Positions 46,215-57,577 of a stretch of 64,000 bases of DNA are shown in pieces. Where the stretch lies: positions 4,229,308 through 4,293,307 of the forward strand of contig OU015495.1 in the NCBI GenBank assembly GCA_907164885.2, given 5' to 3'. The DNA is from Dolomedes plantarius (taxonomy: Eukaryota > Arthropoda > Arachnida > Araneae > Dolomedidae). The notes beneath the pieces were generated by a model that saw nothing but the letters and a program-made list of their open reading frames with translations, was not told the DNA's origin and did not search any database. The position numbers were made by a program, and so were the translations under genes. Numbering within the stretch: the stretch's first letter is position 1; each line of letters opens with the position of its first letter.

Positions 46215-46400
46215 GGGCCTGTTCATATAGGAGTCCGTTGCGTTGCGTTAAGGAAAAGATGACGTTGAGACGAAAATAAACCAATCATAGGCGTTAAAAA
46301 TTTCATCGCTAATCGTTTGGAGGCATATGATTGGTTTATTTTCGTCTCAACATCATCTTTTCCTTAACGCAACGCAACGGACTCCTATGTGAACAGGCCC
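46215..46400. mobile_element. Foldback MITE flanked by TTAA
   Basis: 186 bp, almost entirely two inverted arms (about 75 bp each) around a ~35-bp loop. Starts GGGCCTGTTCATATAGGAGT, and the right arm mirrors it nearly base for base. TTAA flanks both sides (46211-46214 and 46401-46404). A 3-bp TTA duplication, as in PIF/Harbinger MITEs, would fit equally well. Confidence 0.85.
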
Positions 46401-46404
46401 TTAA

Positions 46405-47465
46405 CTCTTCAGCGGGCGCCCCCGCATACAAAGTACAGCATTTTCGTAATTTTGAATGGTTTATTTTTACATGTAAGGTTTGAATGTTCAACGCAGTTTC
46501 TATTTATAGCTACATCCTTTCTAATGCAGGTCTGATTTTCTGATCCTTGTATTCATTTTCCTTCATTTTACTCGTGATTTAACCGTGGTAAACTAACGTT
46601 TATACTGGATTACAATACGATAAAAGCAGGAGTTGATGTAGTCGATCAAATATGCAGCTACTACACGGTATCCCGCATATCACAAAGATGGACAATCTCA
46701 TTGTTTTTTAGGTTTTTGGACATAATAGGAATCCATTCGCAAGTTGTCCTTAGATCCAATGAACCGGAGTTTCCAAATAAGGCGATTCTATCTGCATTCT
46801 TTGACCTTTAACTATTACTATATCTCAGTATTACCAACATTTTATATCTTGTCATAAAACGCAGAATATTATTTTCAGTTTGAAAAAAAAGTCTATCACA
46901 AAAGGAATAATCAAGGTTGGTGCGCCGCTGAAGGGTTAACTTCATTCTAGATTCAATCTATAGAAACAAATGGCTGTAGTTTCAACACAAAGGAAAAGAT
47001 CCACGATAGTAATATATATATATATATATATATATAAGTAATAAAAGTTGCAATAAGACACTATTCATTAGATTAGGTTGGAAATATGGAAATGTTTTAA
47101 CGATGAAAACACGGATGAAAAAGTGAACTGAGGAAAATACCACAAGGAAAAAAAAGTTATAGCCATCAGTTTCTGTCCGCATAAAAAATAAAAATATCAG
47201 TTTATATGCATTGTAAATTCAAATTTATTGAAGCATTCTGAAACGACCAGATCCGTGAATGAAACCCCGATGCAGGATCTCTCACAGCTAAATTATCCCG
47301 GGCATGTGAGAATGCGGCATTTTGAATGCTTTTTATCGCCTATTTCCTTTTCCTATCTGGGTTTAATAAAGTTTATCTTAAACACAGAACGTCGACTTTG
47401 GATTTTTAAAAATTTATTTTTCTTTTTTTATTTATTTTAAATTTCTATATTTATTTTTTGGTTGC
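46405..47465. other. No gene recognised; TA microsatellite at 47011-47035
   Basis: AT-rich with a short TA repeat. No protein, TIR or RNA feature recognised. Confidence 0.5.
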
Positions 47466-47617
47466 CCACGTGGTGTAGTGGTTAGCGTTCTGAGCTGCCC
47501 CGCAGTGAGCTTGGGTTCAAATCCCGACTAAGGCTTGGTTGTTTACGTGTCGTCCCCCTCATAGGGAGCAATGCTGGCAAATGTCTAACGACAAGTGCCT
47601 CCACATTAGACTTTTTT
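47466..47617 (+). repeat. tRNA-headed SINE, family B
   Basis: The head GCCCACGTGGTGTAGTGGTT is followed by AGCG (good A box) and GGGTTCAAATCCCGAC (B box). The body CGTGTCGTCC, CTCATAGGGAGCAATGCTG, ACGACAAGTGCCTCC matches the SINE at 34565 in order. A T/A-rich tail follows. Confidence 0.75.
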
Positions 47618-47753
47618 AAAAAATATTTTTTGTATTATATGGTCCCTTTTTACTATTTATCATTGTTTTTACGATGCTAAACCTTTTACGACCCCAAATT
47701 TTTGTTATATATTGACTTCCAGTGCTTCTAATCCACCAAACAGGGCCCGACAT

Positions 47754-48223
47754 CAGGGCCCGATTTAGAAAATTCTTGACTATAGGCACGACTCGGGATG
47801 GGGGACCCCTAACACTGATGTGGGCATAAAATTCCCAAAATTGACACCCAAAAAGATAATCATGAATCATTGTGAAAGGACCATTTTACCAAGAATAGGC
47901 TATTTGAAGCGTAGAAGCCTAGAACATTATCAAATAACAAAAAGCAAAACAACATATTAACTTCATCATTAAAACACCAATACAATGCAACTAGAAAAAC
48001 TTATTAATCCCTTATATACACTATAACATACATACGATGAACTATACATATAACTATACATATGATGAACCAATCAATCAAATTTGAAGGGATATATAAA
48101 AAAATTGCTATTAAAAAAGGTAAAATAAAAAAAAATTTAATTGGAATTTTTTTCTTTTAAAATAAAAATTTTGGGGGCGCCCTAGACCCTGGCCTTGCGG
48201 GCCTAATGGAAAATCAGGGCCTG
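47754..48223. mobile_element. Short non-autonomous hAT element
   Basis: Left end CAGGGCCCGATTTAGAAAAT; right end on the minus strand CAGGCCCTGATTTTCCATTA. The flanking octamers CCCGACAT (47746-47753) and CCCGAAAT (48224-48231) differ by one base. No coding content. It abuts the 3' end of the reversed SINE at 48228. Confidence 0.78.
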
Positions 48224-48227
48224 CCCG

Positions 48228-48468
48228 AAATAGCAACTAAAACCTTCCGGCGTTGAATCCCTGCGGGCGATTATGGCAAATTTGGACCGGGGGGCGACAT
48301 CTAGGGGCCTCGTACCGTCCTTCCTCTACAAACTCCATGGAGAACTTTCCAGCTTACAAACTTAACTTGCCCATACCCGGCGTAGAGCGAGAGCATTCAG
48401 TGGTGCTTCTCGCGACTGGAACTCATCACCCTTAGTTCGAGCGCTACCCACTAGGCTGATTCGGGCTT
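48228..48468 (-). repeat. tRNA-headed SINE, family A, minus strand
   Basis: On the minus strand the head reads AGCCTAGTGGGTAGCGCTCG, then a B-box-like GAGTTCCAGTC, then GGAAAGTTCTCCATGGAGTTT and further body text shared with family A. It runs to TAGTTGCTATTTCGGGC beside the hAT element. Confidence 0.7.
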
Positions 48469-49980
48469 TTATATATTGTCTTTACTTTAAATGAACATTC
48501 TCCCGTGGTTGAACGCCTGGGGAATACGAACCTGGGTCTTTTTTAATCTAGACTGGGGCACTTTCTTTGAGGACGTCTTATTTTTAATGCTTTTCTTCTA
48601 CATGTAAAACACCTGAATGCCCTTAAAAGTGTCATCAAGCTGAAATCGGTAATAAACAAATCTGTAACAAATGAACTTATGCACATATTTTATTCACATA
48701 AAATTTATGCAACAATTTATGACCCCAGGTTACAGAAACATTGTCATATATGCATGTGAGTACTGAAGAACACGTGAACTCATTGACAGACGCTTTGCAT
48801 AGAAATGTACGTTTAGAACTTATTAATGACAGTTTTTACAATATAAGCTTACATTTACTTACTTTTAATGTGTATTTTGTCCCGGGGATATCTGTAACTT
48901 TGGGACAGAGGAAGAAATTGAAATAATTTTCATATCCGCAGTCCTTTCTCTACATTTGTATCAGTACAAATTCCTAAACATTTAGCATAAACACCTGTTC
49001 TTGACACAAAACGCAGAGAGTTTCGTGTAAAAATCTCACGCTAGATTATCTTCTAATTTAAGGCAAAAGTAATTTATTAATGCTGCTTCGAGTTAAGTAA
49101 AGTATTAATCATTTAAGTATTTAGTCAAATTACTCTATTCAAAGTGTGGTTATGGTAGAATTCCTTTTGTGAAAACTGATTAGTTTGTTTAATCATACTG
49201 GACTTTTTCCCGAAGGAATTTTATATTTAATTTTATAACTCTTTCTTAGACACATAAAAAAGTTTCATTTTACGCTCTCTGATGTAAAAAGAATTTTAAC
49301 TCTGGGGATTTGGCATGGTCCAAGTAAGTCTCTTTTATATTTGCTCTGCTCATCAGCGCTTTTGAGCTAAAACCCGGCCGTAAAATAGTGGGTTGGCAAT
49401 TTTTATATTATGAATAACGAACAGAATCTGTTTTAAATAAGTAGAATAATTGCTATTGTACGGAATGGTGGAATAAGATTGCTGTTATATTTTAAAGGAT
49501 AATAAGAATTTAAATTAATTTATCATTAGTGTTACAAGTAATTGTTCTTCTTACATTTTTGATTTTTTTTTTTTTTACATTTCACCAGATATATAAAAAT
49601 GTTATTTTCTTTTGAAATGCTTTCATAGTGGGAAATAGAAATTACTAAGAAAGTTGCAGTAATAAATTAATATATTCTCTCTTTATTTTGCAAGCGAATG
49701 TTCTCTTTAAATAATACTTTATGACACGAGCGACCCCAACTTTGATAAATACAAGGACTATAAGAAACTTTTATGGTCGAAAGTACCATCAACGAAAAGG
49801 GGACATTATCGCTAAAGTTTATGTTTCACCGGATAGCAACTCGAAATAGATCAGATGTTTATTTTTTTATTCATTTGCTTATGTATATACTCCAAAGCAT
49901 CTGGAATGATTGAAGAATTACGGGAAGACATATTTATCTCTTACATAATACATACAAATATATGTGCGTGTACATATATA
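48469..49980. other. AT-rich stretch without a recognised gene
   Basis: About 1.5 kb; nothing recognised. Confidence 0.5.
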
Positions 49981-50000
49981 TGTGTGTTACACAGACACAC

Positions 50001-50035
<35 letters not shown>

Positions 50036-50040
<5 letters not shown>

Positions 50041-50361
50041 TGACCCGGATGGTCATCTCGTGAAAATACTGCAAACATCATGGCCGGAAAATAATAAAGT
50101 CAGATTCAGGAACAAAGGGATTTATTTACGAATAATGCAGCACATCTTACTTGCTCGAAACCAGCCTCGTGTCTAAATCGTAGCACGCGAAAATAGAATT
50201 AGGTCAAAGAGAGGTTGCCATAAATGGCAGAGAAAGTTAGTATGGAAAGGGGAAGCATCTCGCCAAGGAGTCGGAAAGGTTACCAGGTGAGAAAGGAAGT
50301 TTCAGAAAGGGCGATTATAGGTTATTAATAATATTATCACAGAATATATATGCACTGTGAT

Positions 50362-50365
<4 letters not shown>
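50036..50365. repeat. Candidate solo LTR between two TA microsatellites
   Basis: A 330-bp block less AT-rich than its surroundings, from TGAGATGACCCGG to TGTGATATCA, with pure TA repeats directly outside both ends. This matches how the Ty3-type element and the block at 62276 sit in TA repeats. It contains an inner inverted word, GATGACCCGGATGGTCATC, and a reversed poly(A)-like TTTATT. No partner LTR in the window. Confidence 0.4.
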
Positions 50366-50397
<32 letters not shown>

Positions 50398-50400
<3 letters not shown>

Positions 50401-50700
50401 TGAAGAGCCCCAAAAACTGGTACACCTGCCTAGTATCGTGTAGGGCCCCCACGAGCATGCACAAGTGCCGGAACACGACGTGGCATGGACTCGACTAATG
50501 TCTGAAGGTATCCTGGAAGCAATTCACACCATGAATCCTGCAAGGCAGTCCACAAATTCATAGAGTGCGAGGGGGTGGAGATCTATTCTGAACAGCACGT
50601 TGCAAAGCATCCCAGTTATGCTTAATAAGGTTAATTTCAGGGGATTTAGGTGGACAATGGTAAAGTCGGTATGGGACTCATCTTTTGAACAGACAACAAT
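50398..50700 (-). pseudogene. Tc1-type transposase C-terminal fragment with one element end
   Basis: On the minus strand: NPLKLTLLSITGML, then YEFVDCLAGF in one frame and LWTALQDSWCELLPGYLQTL, VESMPRRVPALVHARGGPTRY in the next. This is the usual Tc1/mariner C-terminal layout with SMPRRV and GGPTRY. The element end ACTGAAGAGCCCC abuts a TA tract at 50398. The catalytic region and the other end are missing. Confidence 0.75.
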
Positions 50701-50851
50701 CGTGACAATTTCCTCGGATTCCAAAAAATTTTCATAAAATTAAAGTATAGCATCTCTTCAATAATATTATAAGAAACCACAGAGAAAGACACGACAGTTT
50801 TTTCAACTCAACTCCATGATAATAGTGTTGCAGAGGCGTTGGTTATTATTA

Positions 50852-51022
50852 GACATTGTCCACGCTGCATGCGTCAGCGTCAGCGTAACTCGTATTGACA
50901 CATTTTAAACCAATCACAAACCTTAACAATTTCGGTTCTAATCATTTGGAGGTTTGCTATTGGTTAAATATATTTCAAATACGAGTAGCGCTGACGCTGA
51001 CAGACGCAATGTGAATAGCCCC
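50852..51022. mobile_element. Foldback MITE
   Basis: Inverted arms of about 40 bp. The left arm includes GCGTCAGCGTCAGCG and the right arm CGCTGACGCTGACAGACGC. The middle resembles the other foldback units (CCAATCA and ATTTGGAGG words also occur at 46215-46400). Target duplication unclear. Confidence 0.65.
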
Positions 51023-51124
51023 TTGTAGAGAGTGATTTTAACGTATATATGCGTAATGATGTTAATTTGGTATGACTATAGAGTTCGTTAAATATTTCAT
51101 CAAAATTGAGGTGGAAACTAGCGA

Positions 51125-51260
51125 GGACGAACTCCGACACTTGTGGTGCTAGTCAAACCGGAGCCGTACACTTCAGCCCGAAGCCTATATGGACCTGGTG
51201 GGGAATTACATTCCAGCCAATGGGTATAAGAAACAACAACAACAACAACAACAACAGTAT
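51125..51260 (+). repeat. 5'-truncated SINE tail with (CAA)n
   Basis: GAACTCCGACACTTGTGGTG and following text match the 3' module of the repeat at 54612, and both end in (CAA)n. No head. 5' truncation is typical of copying by a LINE. Confidence 0.65.
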
Positions 51261-52994
51261 TGCTTCATGATTCCAGATGTTTTCATGCATTTTCAAAAAT
51301 AAATCTCAAGTACAGAAAATGTAACTTACCATAAAAATATTTGCATAGTTGTATTAAATATTGTTTTACATAAAATAACGGTCAACTTTTCTGCACCATA
51401 ACAAAAAATTGTTATTAAAGTATAGAGATGTTTCGTTACTGGCTATGGTTATATAGAGGTTTTACTGTATTATTTATAAATGGACTTCATATAGGTAGAT
51501 TTACATATGAAAATATTGGAATATAATCTCTATTATTCTCAATACTCTGCTGAGATTTTTTGCGTTTTAATTTTTTTGCATAAAACTTTTATTGCCCAAT
51601 GGGAATATGAAGATCATTTGGAACCTGTCCAACTTCTAATCCATTTTCTCCTTTAGATTCAATAAAAGTGGTGAAAGTGGCTACAAATATTTTACAGCAC
51701 GGCAATATCTTCTGTAAACAGTGAAGACATTTAGGCGGGAAAAACATATTACGTTATTTGCCTAAGAAATGGCTTTAATTCCTAAATACTTGATGGCTTG
51801 AAAATTGGCAACATCAATCACTGTTGGAACTCGCAATACAATTTTTCTAAAATGGTTGATGGTGTGCTCTTTTTTTAAATGGTACATCTGATGTATTAAA
51901 GATGACTTTTTTTTCATACGTTTATATTACTCGACGTGTTTGATAGAAATGTGAAAATAAATAAGAACCTCGAACTCTTCTTACTTTGGAATTCATAAAG
52001 ATCAAAATTGATTTATTTGCGAGCTGTCACATTCCTCCTGCGAGGACTCTATCTTTTTAGATATTTGACAAAAGGGGGTTCTTTGCCCAAAATACATCAC
52101 GATTTTTATTGAAGCAACGATCTTGAGGACGATTTTATTCCATATAAGTATCAGTGAGTGGCCTTTTATCTAAAGACGACTCCAATATTTTTCCTTCATG
52201 ACATATTTGAGAATAGATTTTGAGCTCTTTTTAAGCAAAGAGATCATTTTATTATTTATTTACTATGTTATGGAATACAATATAGTCGGGACTTAAGCTT
52301 AAATGACTGAAATAGGAATTCAATAAGCATAATTTAATAATATCAATGTATATTTTAAATCTGAACAGTCAAAATCACAAAACAATTTGTAGTAACCGAC
52401 CAAATTAGCTCTCAAGTTGCAAAAGATAATCGCAGCACATTCTAAGAACCCACAAATGAACTCTCAGGTCTTGAAAAATGTTTAATCGCATCATAAAAGA
52501 TGATCTGATCATTTGGAGGTCGCATTATCCTATGGATAGATAAACAGAACGTTGCCTGGAGCTCGAGAATCCCCGTTATGTGGCATGAGGTCGGGTTGGT
52601 ATGAGGTCAGAGATTGAAGTCAGAGCTTGAGGTCGGGTACGAGAGCTAAACGCAACAACCAATACCTCTTTCTTTTGACCCCGAGTAATGAGCCGTTGCA
52701 CTGACAATTACCATGCATTGACAATGAATATTCTGAGTTTAATGGAACAGGGTATAAAATTGTGATTTGTCCGCTAACATGAGGCAATGCCATTCAGTTC
52801 TCCAGAATATCTGTTCTTGGAACAATTGCAAAGAGTTGGTTGTTCAGAACTTTTTTTCGGTCATTAACCATCTCGAACTGAAATGATATATCGCCGATCC
52901 AAAAAATAATATCAAACTAACCCTCCCTCTACCACATACATTTATAAGTGGTATGTTTCAGAATTCAAATAATCATCTGCAAATCACTAACAGA
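51261..52994. other. AT-rich stretch without a recognised gene
   Basis: About 1.7 kb; nothing recognised. Confidence 0.5.
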
Positions 52995-53002
52995 TGTGCA
53001 AG

Positions 53003-53188
53003 CAGGGCCCGACTTAGCCAAATTGGGGCCCGGGGCAAAAACTTCTTTAGGGGCCCCCCTCTGCTTCACTACTTTAGTAATGAAGAACTTATTACTTAAT
53101 ACTAAACTTTCTATTCGATTTGGGGCCCCCCTCTGGTGTAGGGGCCCGGGGCAACTGCCCCGTATGCCCCTGCCTTAGTCAGGCTCTG
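53003..53188. mobile_element. hAT-type MITE, 186 bp
   Basis: Left end CAGGGCCCGACTTAGCC, right end on the minus strand CAGAGCCTGACTAAGGC. The octamer TGTGCAAG is duplicated exactly at 52995-53002 and 53189-53196. GC-rich interior with GGGGCCC repeats. The ends resemble those of the hAT derivative at 47754. Confidence 0.88.
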
Positions 53189-53196
53189 TGTGCAAG

Positions 53197-53419
53197 TAAA
53201 TGCACTCAAATGATAAAGCACAAATATCTGTAATGAATCTGAACCAAACGTAATATGATGCCGATGGTAATATTTTACATAAAACTATGTTCAAAAACAA
53301 TAAACGAATCCTCGGAAAAGGGAATCTTGTAAATGTTGCTTTAATGTGCGAGGGTTACCATTAATATTCAAAACTTAAACTGGAAATCCAAACAGGAATG
53401 TAAGATAACTACACTACTG
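53197..53419. other. No gene recognised
   Basis: Short AT-rich spacer. Confidence 0.5.
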
Positions 53420-54606
53420 TACATTAAAATTGCAGCACCATGGAGGAGAGATGATACAAACGTCAAATTCGCATGAAACGAAGAAAATGCTGGGATATGC
53501 AAATGATTAGCATTTAAGCTCAATCGAATGACCCAGGAGGGAGAAACGGCATCTCAAACTCTGTATAAAAGGAAAGTTCTGCAGCGGGTTTCTCATTCGG
53601 AAATAGCCTTTGAATGTTGGTTGTTTGTGAGAAGATCGTATTCTGCCTCGTAAAAGAAGGAGAAACGGCTACCAGCACGTATCGGAATTCGATAGTGGCG
53701 GGATCGTGGCCTATCGAAAGTGGGGTTTATCTTTCCGCGATATTGCTACTCGCATTGGTCGGGACCCAACGACTGTCATGCGAATATATAATCGATGGGT
53801 TCAGGAGGGTCATACTGAACGCCACGGCTTTGCAGGATCGTACAGCCACATCACGGGCCTTGAGTCAAGAAATGGGTTTGTTTGCAGCACGACAAGTATC
53901 CGCACGTACAGTGCGACGACTTCTGGAGCAGCACGAACTGTCTGCAGGGCGACCATTATTGCGGCTTCTCTTGAAACTGCACCATAGAGACGCGCAGCGA
54001 CAGTGGTGCACCCAACGGTAAAACTGGATACAGAAGTGGTACTACGTCGTCTTTTCAGACGAGTCCCGGTTCTGCGTGCAGCATTATGATGGACTTATCC
54101 GTGTCTGGAGGAACCGAGAAGAACGCACGTGGCCTGCTTGCATTTGATATCGTCATACGGGCCCTGCACCTGGTGTGATGGTATGGGCAGCCATTGGTAC
54201 ACGACACGAAAACCTCTTGTTCTCGTCGTCAGTAATTTAAAAATCCATCGCTACATTTCTCAGATCTTAAGGTCGGTGGCTGTGCCCTATCTTTGAGGCT
54301 TCGGAGACGTCATCTTTCAACAAGATAACGCAAGACCGCATGTTGCCCGTCGTGTCGTGACTTAATGCGACACAGAGGGTATTCGACTGTTTTCCTAGCC
54401 AGCACGTTCGCCAGATCTGTCACCCATTGAAACATCTAGTCATAGGTTGCTGAGAGACTGGGCTGTCACCGCTCTCCAGCCTCTACGGTTGATGAAGTGT
54501 GGCATAGTCTTGAAGCAGTATGGAATGACTTGCCCGTAACTGTCATCCAAGGCCAGTTCGACTCGATGCCTAACCGGGTTAGAGCCGTTTAGCTGCCAGA
54601 GGCGGC
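53420..54606 (+). pseudogene. Tc1-type transposon, left end and frameshifted transposase
   Basis: The element begins around CATTAAAATTGCAGCACC. The transposase pieces run in order: SGGIVAYRKWGLSFRDIAT and RIGRDPTTVMRIYNRW (two helix-turn-helix motifs), QDRTATSRALSQEMG, then VSARTVRRLLEQHELSAGRP, FSDESRFCVQHYDG-type text with the first Asp, NKITQDRML-like text around the second Asp, and the C-terminal WNDLPVTVIQGQFDSMPNRV. At least four frame changes and several stops. The right end is missing: the 3' side runs straight into a SINE at about 54610. Confidence 0.8.
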
Positions 54607-54611
54607 AGCTG

Positions 54612-54965
54612 TGTGTACAGTGGCCCAGTTGGCAAGAGCAGCGGGCTAGTGATCTGAAAGTCACTGATTCGATACTCGTCACTGACAAATCCACTGCGGT
54701 GTAAACTAATGGCGGCTGGTGCACGTAAAATCTATCGTGGTTGCAATGTCCAAAGAGTTCTTAAAATTACCTCTGGAGGTGGGGGGTCAAGTGTTCTGGT
54801 CTCATCTCTTGACTCGGTTCAAAATTAGGAGAATGGTCCTTTGGCCAAGTCGGACTCCGACCCTTGTGGTGCCAGTCAAAACAGGAGCCTCACCTTCATC
54901 ACCCATAACCTTCGGGACTTAATCTGATGTTGCTGTCGGTCAAGTGGCATAAAACAACAACAACA
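54612..54965 (+). repeat. tRNA-headed SINE with (CAA)n tail, family C
   Basis: Head GTGGCCCAGTTGGCAAGAGC and B box CTGATTCGATAC. The body ends with AAGTCGGACTCCGACCCTTG, then a stretch shared with 51125-51260 and a (CAA)n tail. It replaces the right end of the preceding Tc1. Confidence 0.65.
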
Positions 54966-56050
54966 CACTAAACATATTGGCAAAGTTTTGAACGTGTTAT
55001 CCCTCATTGTGTGATTTTTCCTTAATTTTTTATAACTAGTGTATATTAAAGGAAAATGAAAATTATTGAATATTTCTTAAATACATTTATTCATGTCCTA
55101 AAAAATCTGTCTAGTAGTGATAAAGAAAAGTTGCGCTTTAGTGTCATGGTAAAATGACGCTAAAAAGAACTATAAATTTGCCTTGGCCAACCCTTATTAA
55201 AAATCATGCCCTCAATCCAATAAGTCCTCCTCAATGATCAAAATTAATTGATAGATCAAAGGTTTACGTACACTTCTCTGAATTTGGAATTTCAAATAAT
55301 TATTCAACGAGGAGCCAATCCATTTAGCAACAGACTGCGACAATTTGTACTGGCTAATATTTGTTACAGTAATTTGATTATTGGTCTCTCTTACTAACTG
55401 AAACCGTATGACTATCTGAATACTAGTGTAAACTAACTGAAAATTACCTGAAACCGTATCGTTTGAAATTCTATAAATGTTTAAAATTAAATCAATCTTT
55501 TCCGAGCAGCGCTGAGCTAATTTGGTGGAAGTTAGGGTGTAGATCTTCCTGTATACAAGAATTTTTTTTTTTTTTAAACTTTGTTTTCCATTTTATTTCT
55601 CAAGTAGATGAGGAAATCTCAATAAACTAAAGTTCTGTTCTAATAAAGTATTTTTACTGAATATTCAGACTGTAACTTCCACTTCACAGTTTGCTACATA
55701 CCCGACATGTAACCAGTTATCATCCACTGATGTTATAGGAAACTGTGCAGATAGTAGTTACGTTTAATACAACTATTCAGTACTCGTTAGGATTAAGCTC
55801 AGCTCGTGTCAGGATGCTTGAAGTCCGGATAGAAAGGATCCATGCAGAGCCAGGTGTAAGGCGTTTTAAGTTTGCCTTTCACGGAAAAATGTATGAGTAA
55901 TAAAAACATTTAAAACGCAAACTAAAGAAAAGCGTTCTTGTTAGTTGCAGCACATAGGTCCACTCTTTAATACGTTCCCCGATAGCAATTACGTTAAAAT
56001 AAAACAAAATTGAAAGCTTTGCGCACTTTTTACATGTTATTGCCATCCAT
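54966..56050. other. AT-rich stretch without a recognised gene
   Basis: About 1.1 kb; nothing recognised. Confidence 0.5.
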
Positions 56051-56054
56051 CTTA

Positions 56055-56275
56055 GGCCTTGTTCCCACTGCCTTCGGATCTGTGTGAAGCGTCAGCGATA
56101 AAAACTATAACCAATAAAAGAGCTCAAAGGTGTGACATCATCTGCTAAAATTGCAACAAGTTCAGCGCTGATGGATGGCGCAAAAACCACGTGCTTTGTC
56201 AAACTAATCACGGTCATGTCAACAATCTCGGCTCCAACGGACGAACTCAACACCGAATGCAGTGTGAACAAGCCC
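56055..56275. mobile_element. PIF/Harbinger-like MITE with TTA duplication
   Basis: Left end GGCCTTGTTCCCACTGC, right end on the minus strand GGGCTTGTTCACACTGC. TTA at 56052-56054 and 56276-56278. The GGSCTTGTTC ends and 3-bp TTA target fit PIF/Harbinger MITEs. No coding content. Confidence 0.7.
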
Positions 56276-56637
56276 TTACTCGTGCAGTAGTCTATATATA
56301 TAAAACAGTTCCGTAACTGACTGACTCACTGACATACAACGCACAGACCAAACCGCTGGACCTAAAGGGCTGAAATTTTGCATGGTGATTCTTCTTATAG
56401 TGTAGGAGTGCACTAAGAAAGATTTTAGAAAAATTCCTTTTAGATTTTTTTTAAATTAAATTTTTAAGCTGTTTTAGTAACTTTTTTAAGTTTGCATTTA
56501 AAATAATAATTTGAGGGTTATGAAATTTATATCACGAGAAAAATCATAAAAATTCCTTCAAAATGAAATCTTTTTCGAATCTTTACCTCCATTTTCTGAT
56601 CTTTGGTGAATTTTTAAAGATTAATTTTAGAATTTAA

Positions 56638-57577
56638 CTAGGGGCTTCGCTCCTAGGCTCGCTACGCTCGCTCCTCTCTTAGGGTCAAGGTCAAGGTATA
56701 TTGAGTTTGTTGGAATGCCATGGTCTTACGACTTTACCTCCAGTAGCAAGATATGTACATCAGAAAAATGTGCTCAGCAGTAAAATAAAAATTAAGCCCT
56801 CTTCAGATAAGTAAAATAAAAAATATAATAAGAATTAAAAGAATAAAATTCAAATATTTAGAATAATTAGTAAAAATGAGCGTCCACCGGGATCGAACCA
56901 GGGACTATCGCATACGAGGAGCGCGCTCAAACACAGCGCCAATCATGGCGCAGCAAGTTGAAGGAATAAATTGCTAATAGCGAGATACATAGGGGTGATT
57001 CTCGGGCAATGCAACAGCTTCTATCCATTTACTGTTGAAGGGGAATCACTGTTTCAGCTTTAAAATTCAATTAAAAATCGAAATTTTAAGATAGAGACTT
57101 GAAATGAGGTTTATATGAATGAGAAACTTTCATCTTCCAGATGATGTAAATATTTTCTTTGTAAGATAAAAACTCGAGGAGCATCGATATTACATCCACA
57201 TATGTGACGATATTTCTCGAAAAAGTGGGTTTAATATTTTGATGAAAATATTAGTCTGTTTTAAATTATTTTTAAACAAATGAGGTCTTGTTTGAAGGTG
57301 AAATGTCTGTAGTCTTAGATTGTAAAAAGATCAAAATTCTACGATTAATTTTTGGCGAGTTATCGTAATCTGAGCATGAAAAATTCAATATTTTTCCACA
57401 AAACATAGAATTAAAAAAAACTTAAAGTCCGACGAAGATGAGACATGTCTTATTTTCTTCCCCGCATTTTTCTGCATCTATTGGTATTGGTCTCGACCCC
57501 ATACCCCCAGCGGTTTCGGAGGAGATAGCGTGACAAGCTTTTGACAGCGGCGGCGCCAGTTACTTTTTTTTAGAATA
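56638..57577 (-). mobile_element. Reversed Helitron, copy A of a tandem pair
   Basis: On the minus strand the 3' end is a hairpin CCTAGGAGCGAAGCCCCTAG followed by T, and the start is near TTCTAAAAAAAAGTAACTGG. The right part (57055-57577) is a close direct repeat of 57812-58347. It contains a tRNA-like module at 56875-56950. Confidence 0.72.
56875..56950 (-). repeat. tRNA-like module inside Helitron copy A
   Basis: Minus strand: TTGGCGCTGTGTTTGAGCG (A-box-like, with one poor position) and CTGGTTCGATCCCGG (perfect B box). A different sequence from the module at 39133. No complete cloverleaf found. Confidence 0.5.

Noticed and set aside
47466..47540. Possible functional tRNA gene
   Set aside because: Good A and B boxes, but the sequence continues into a SINE body shared with 34565-34789 and I could not pair an acceptor stem; treated as a SINE head.
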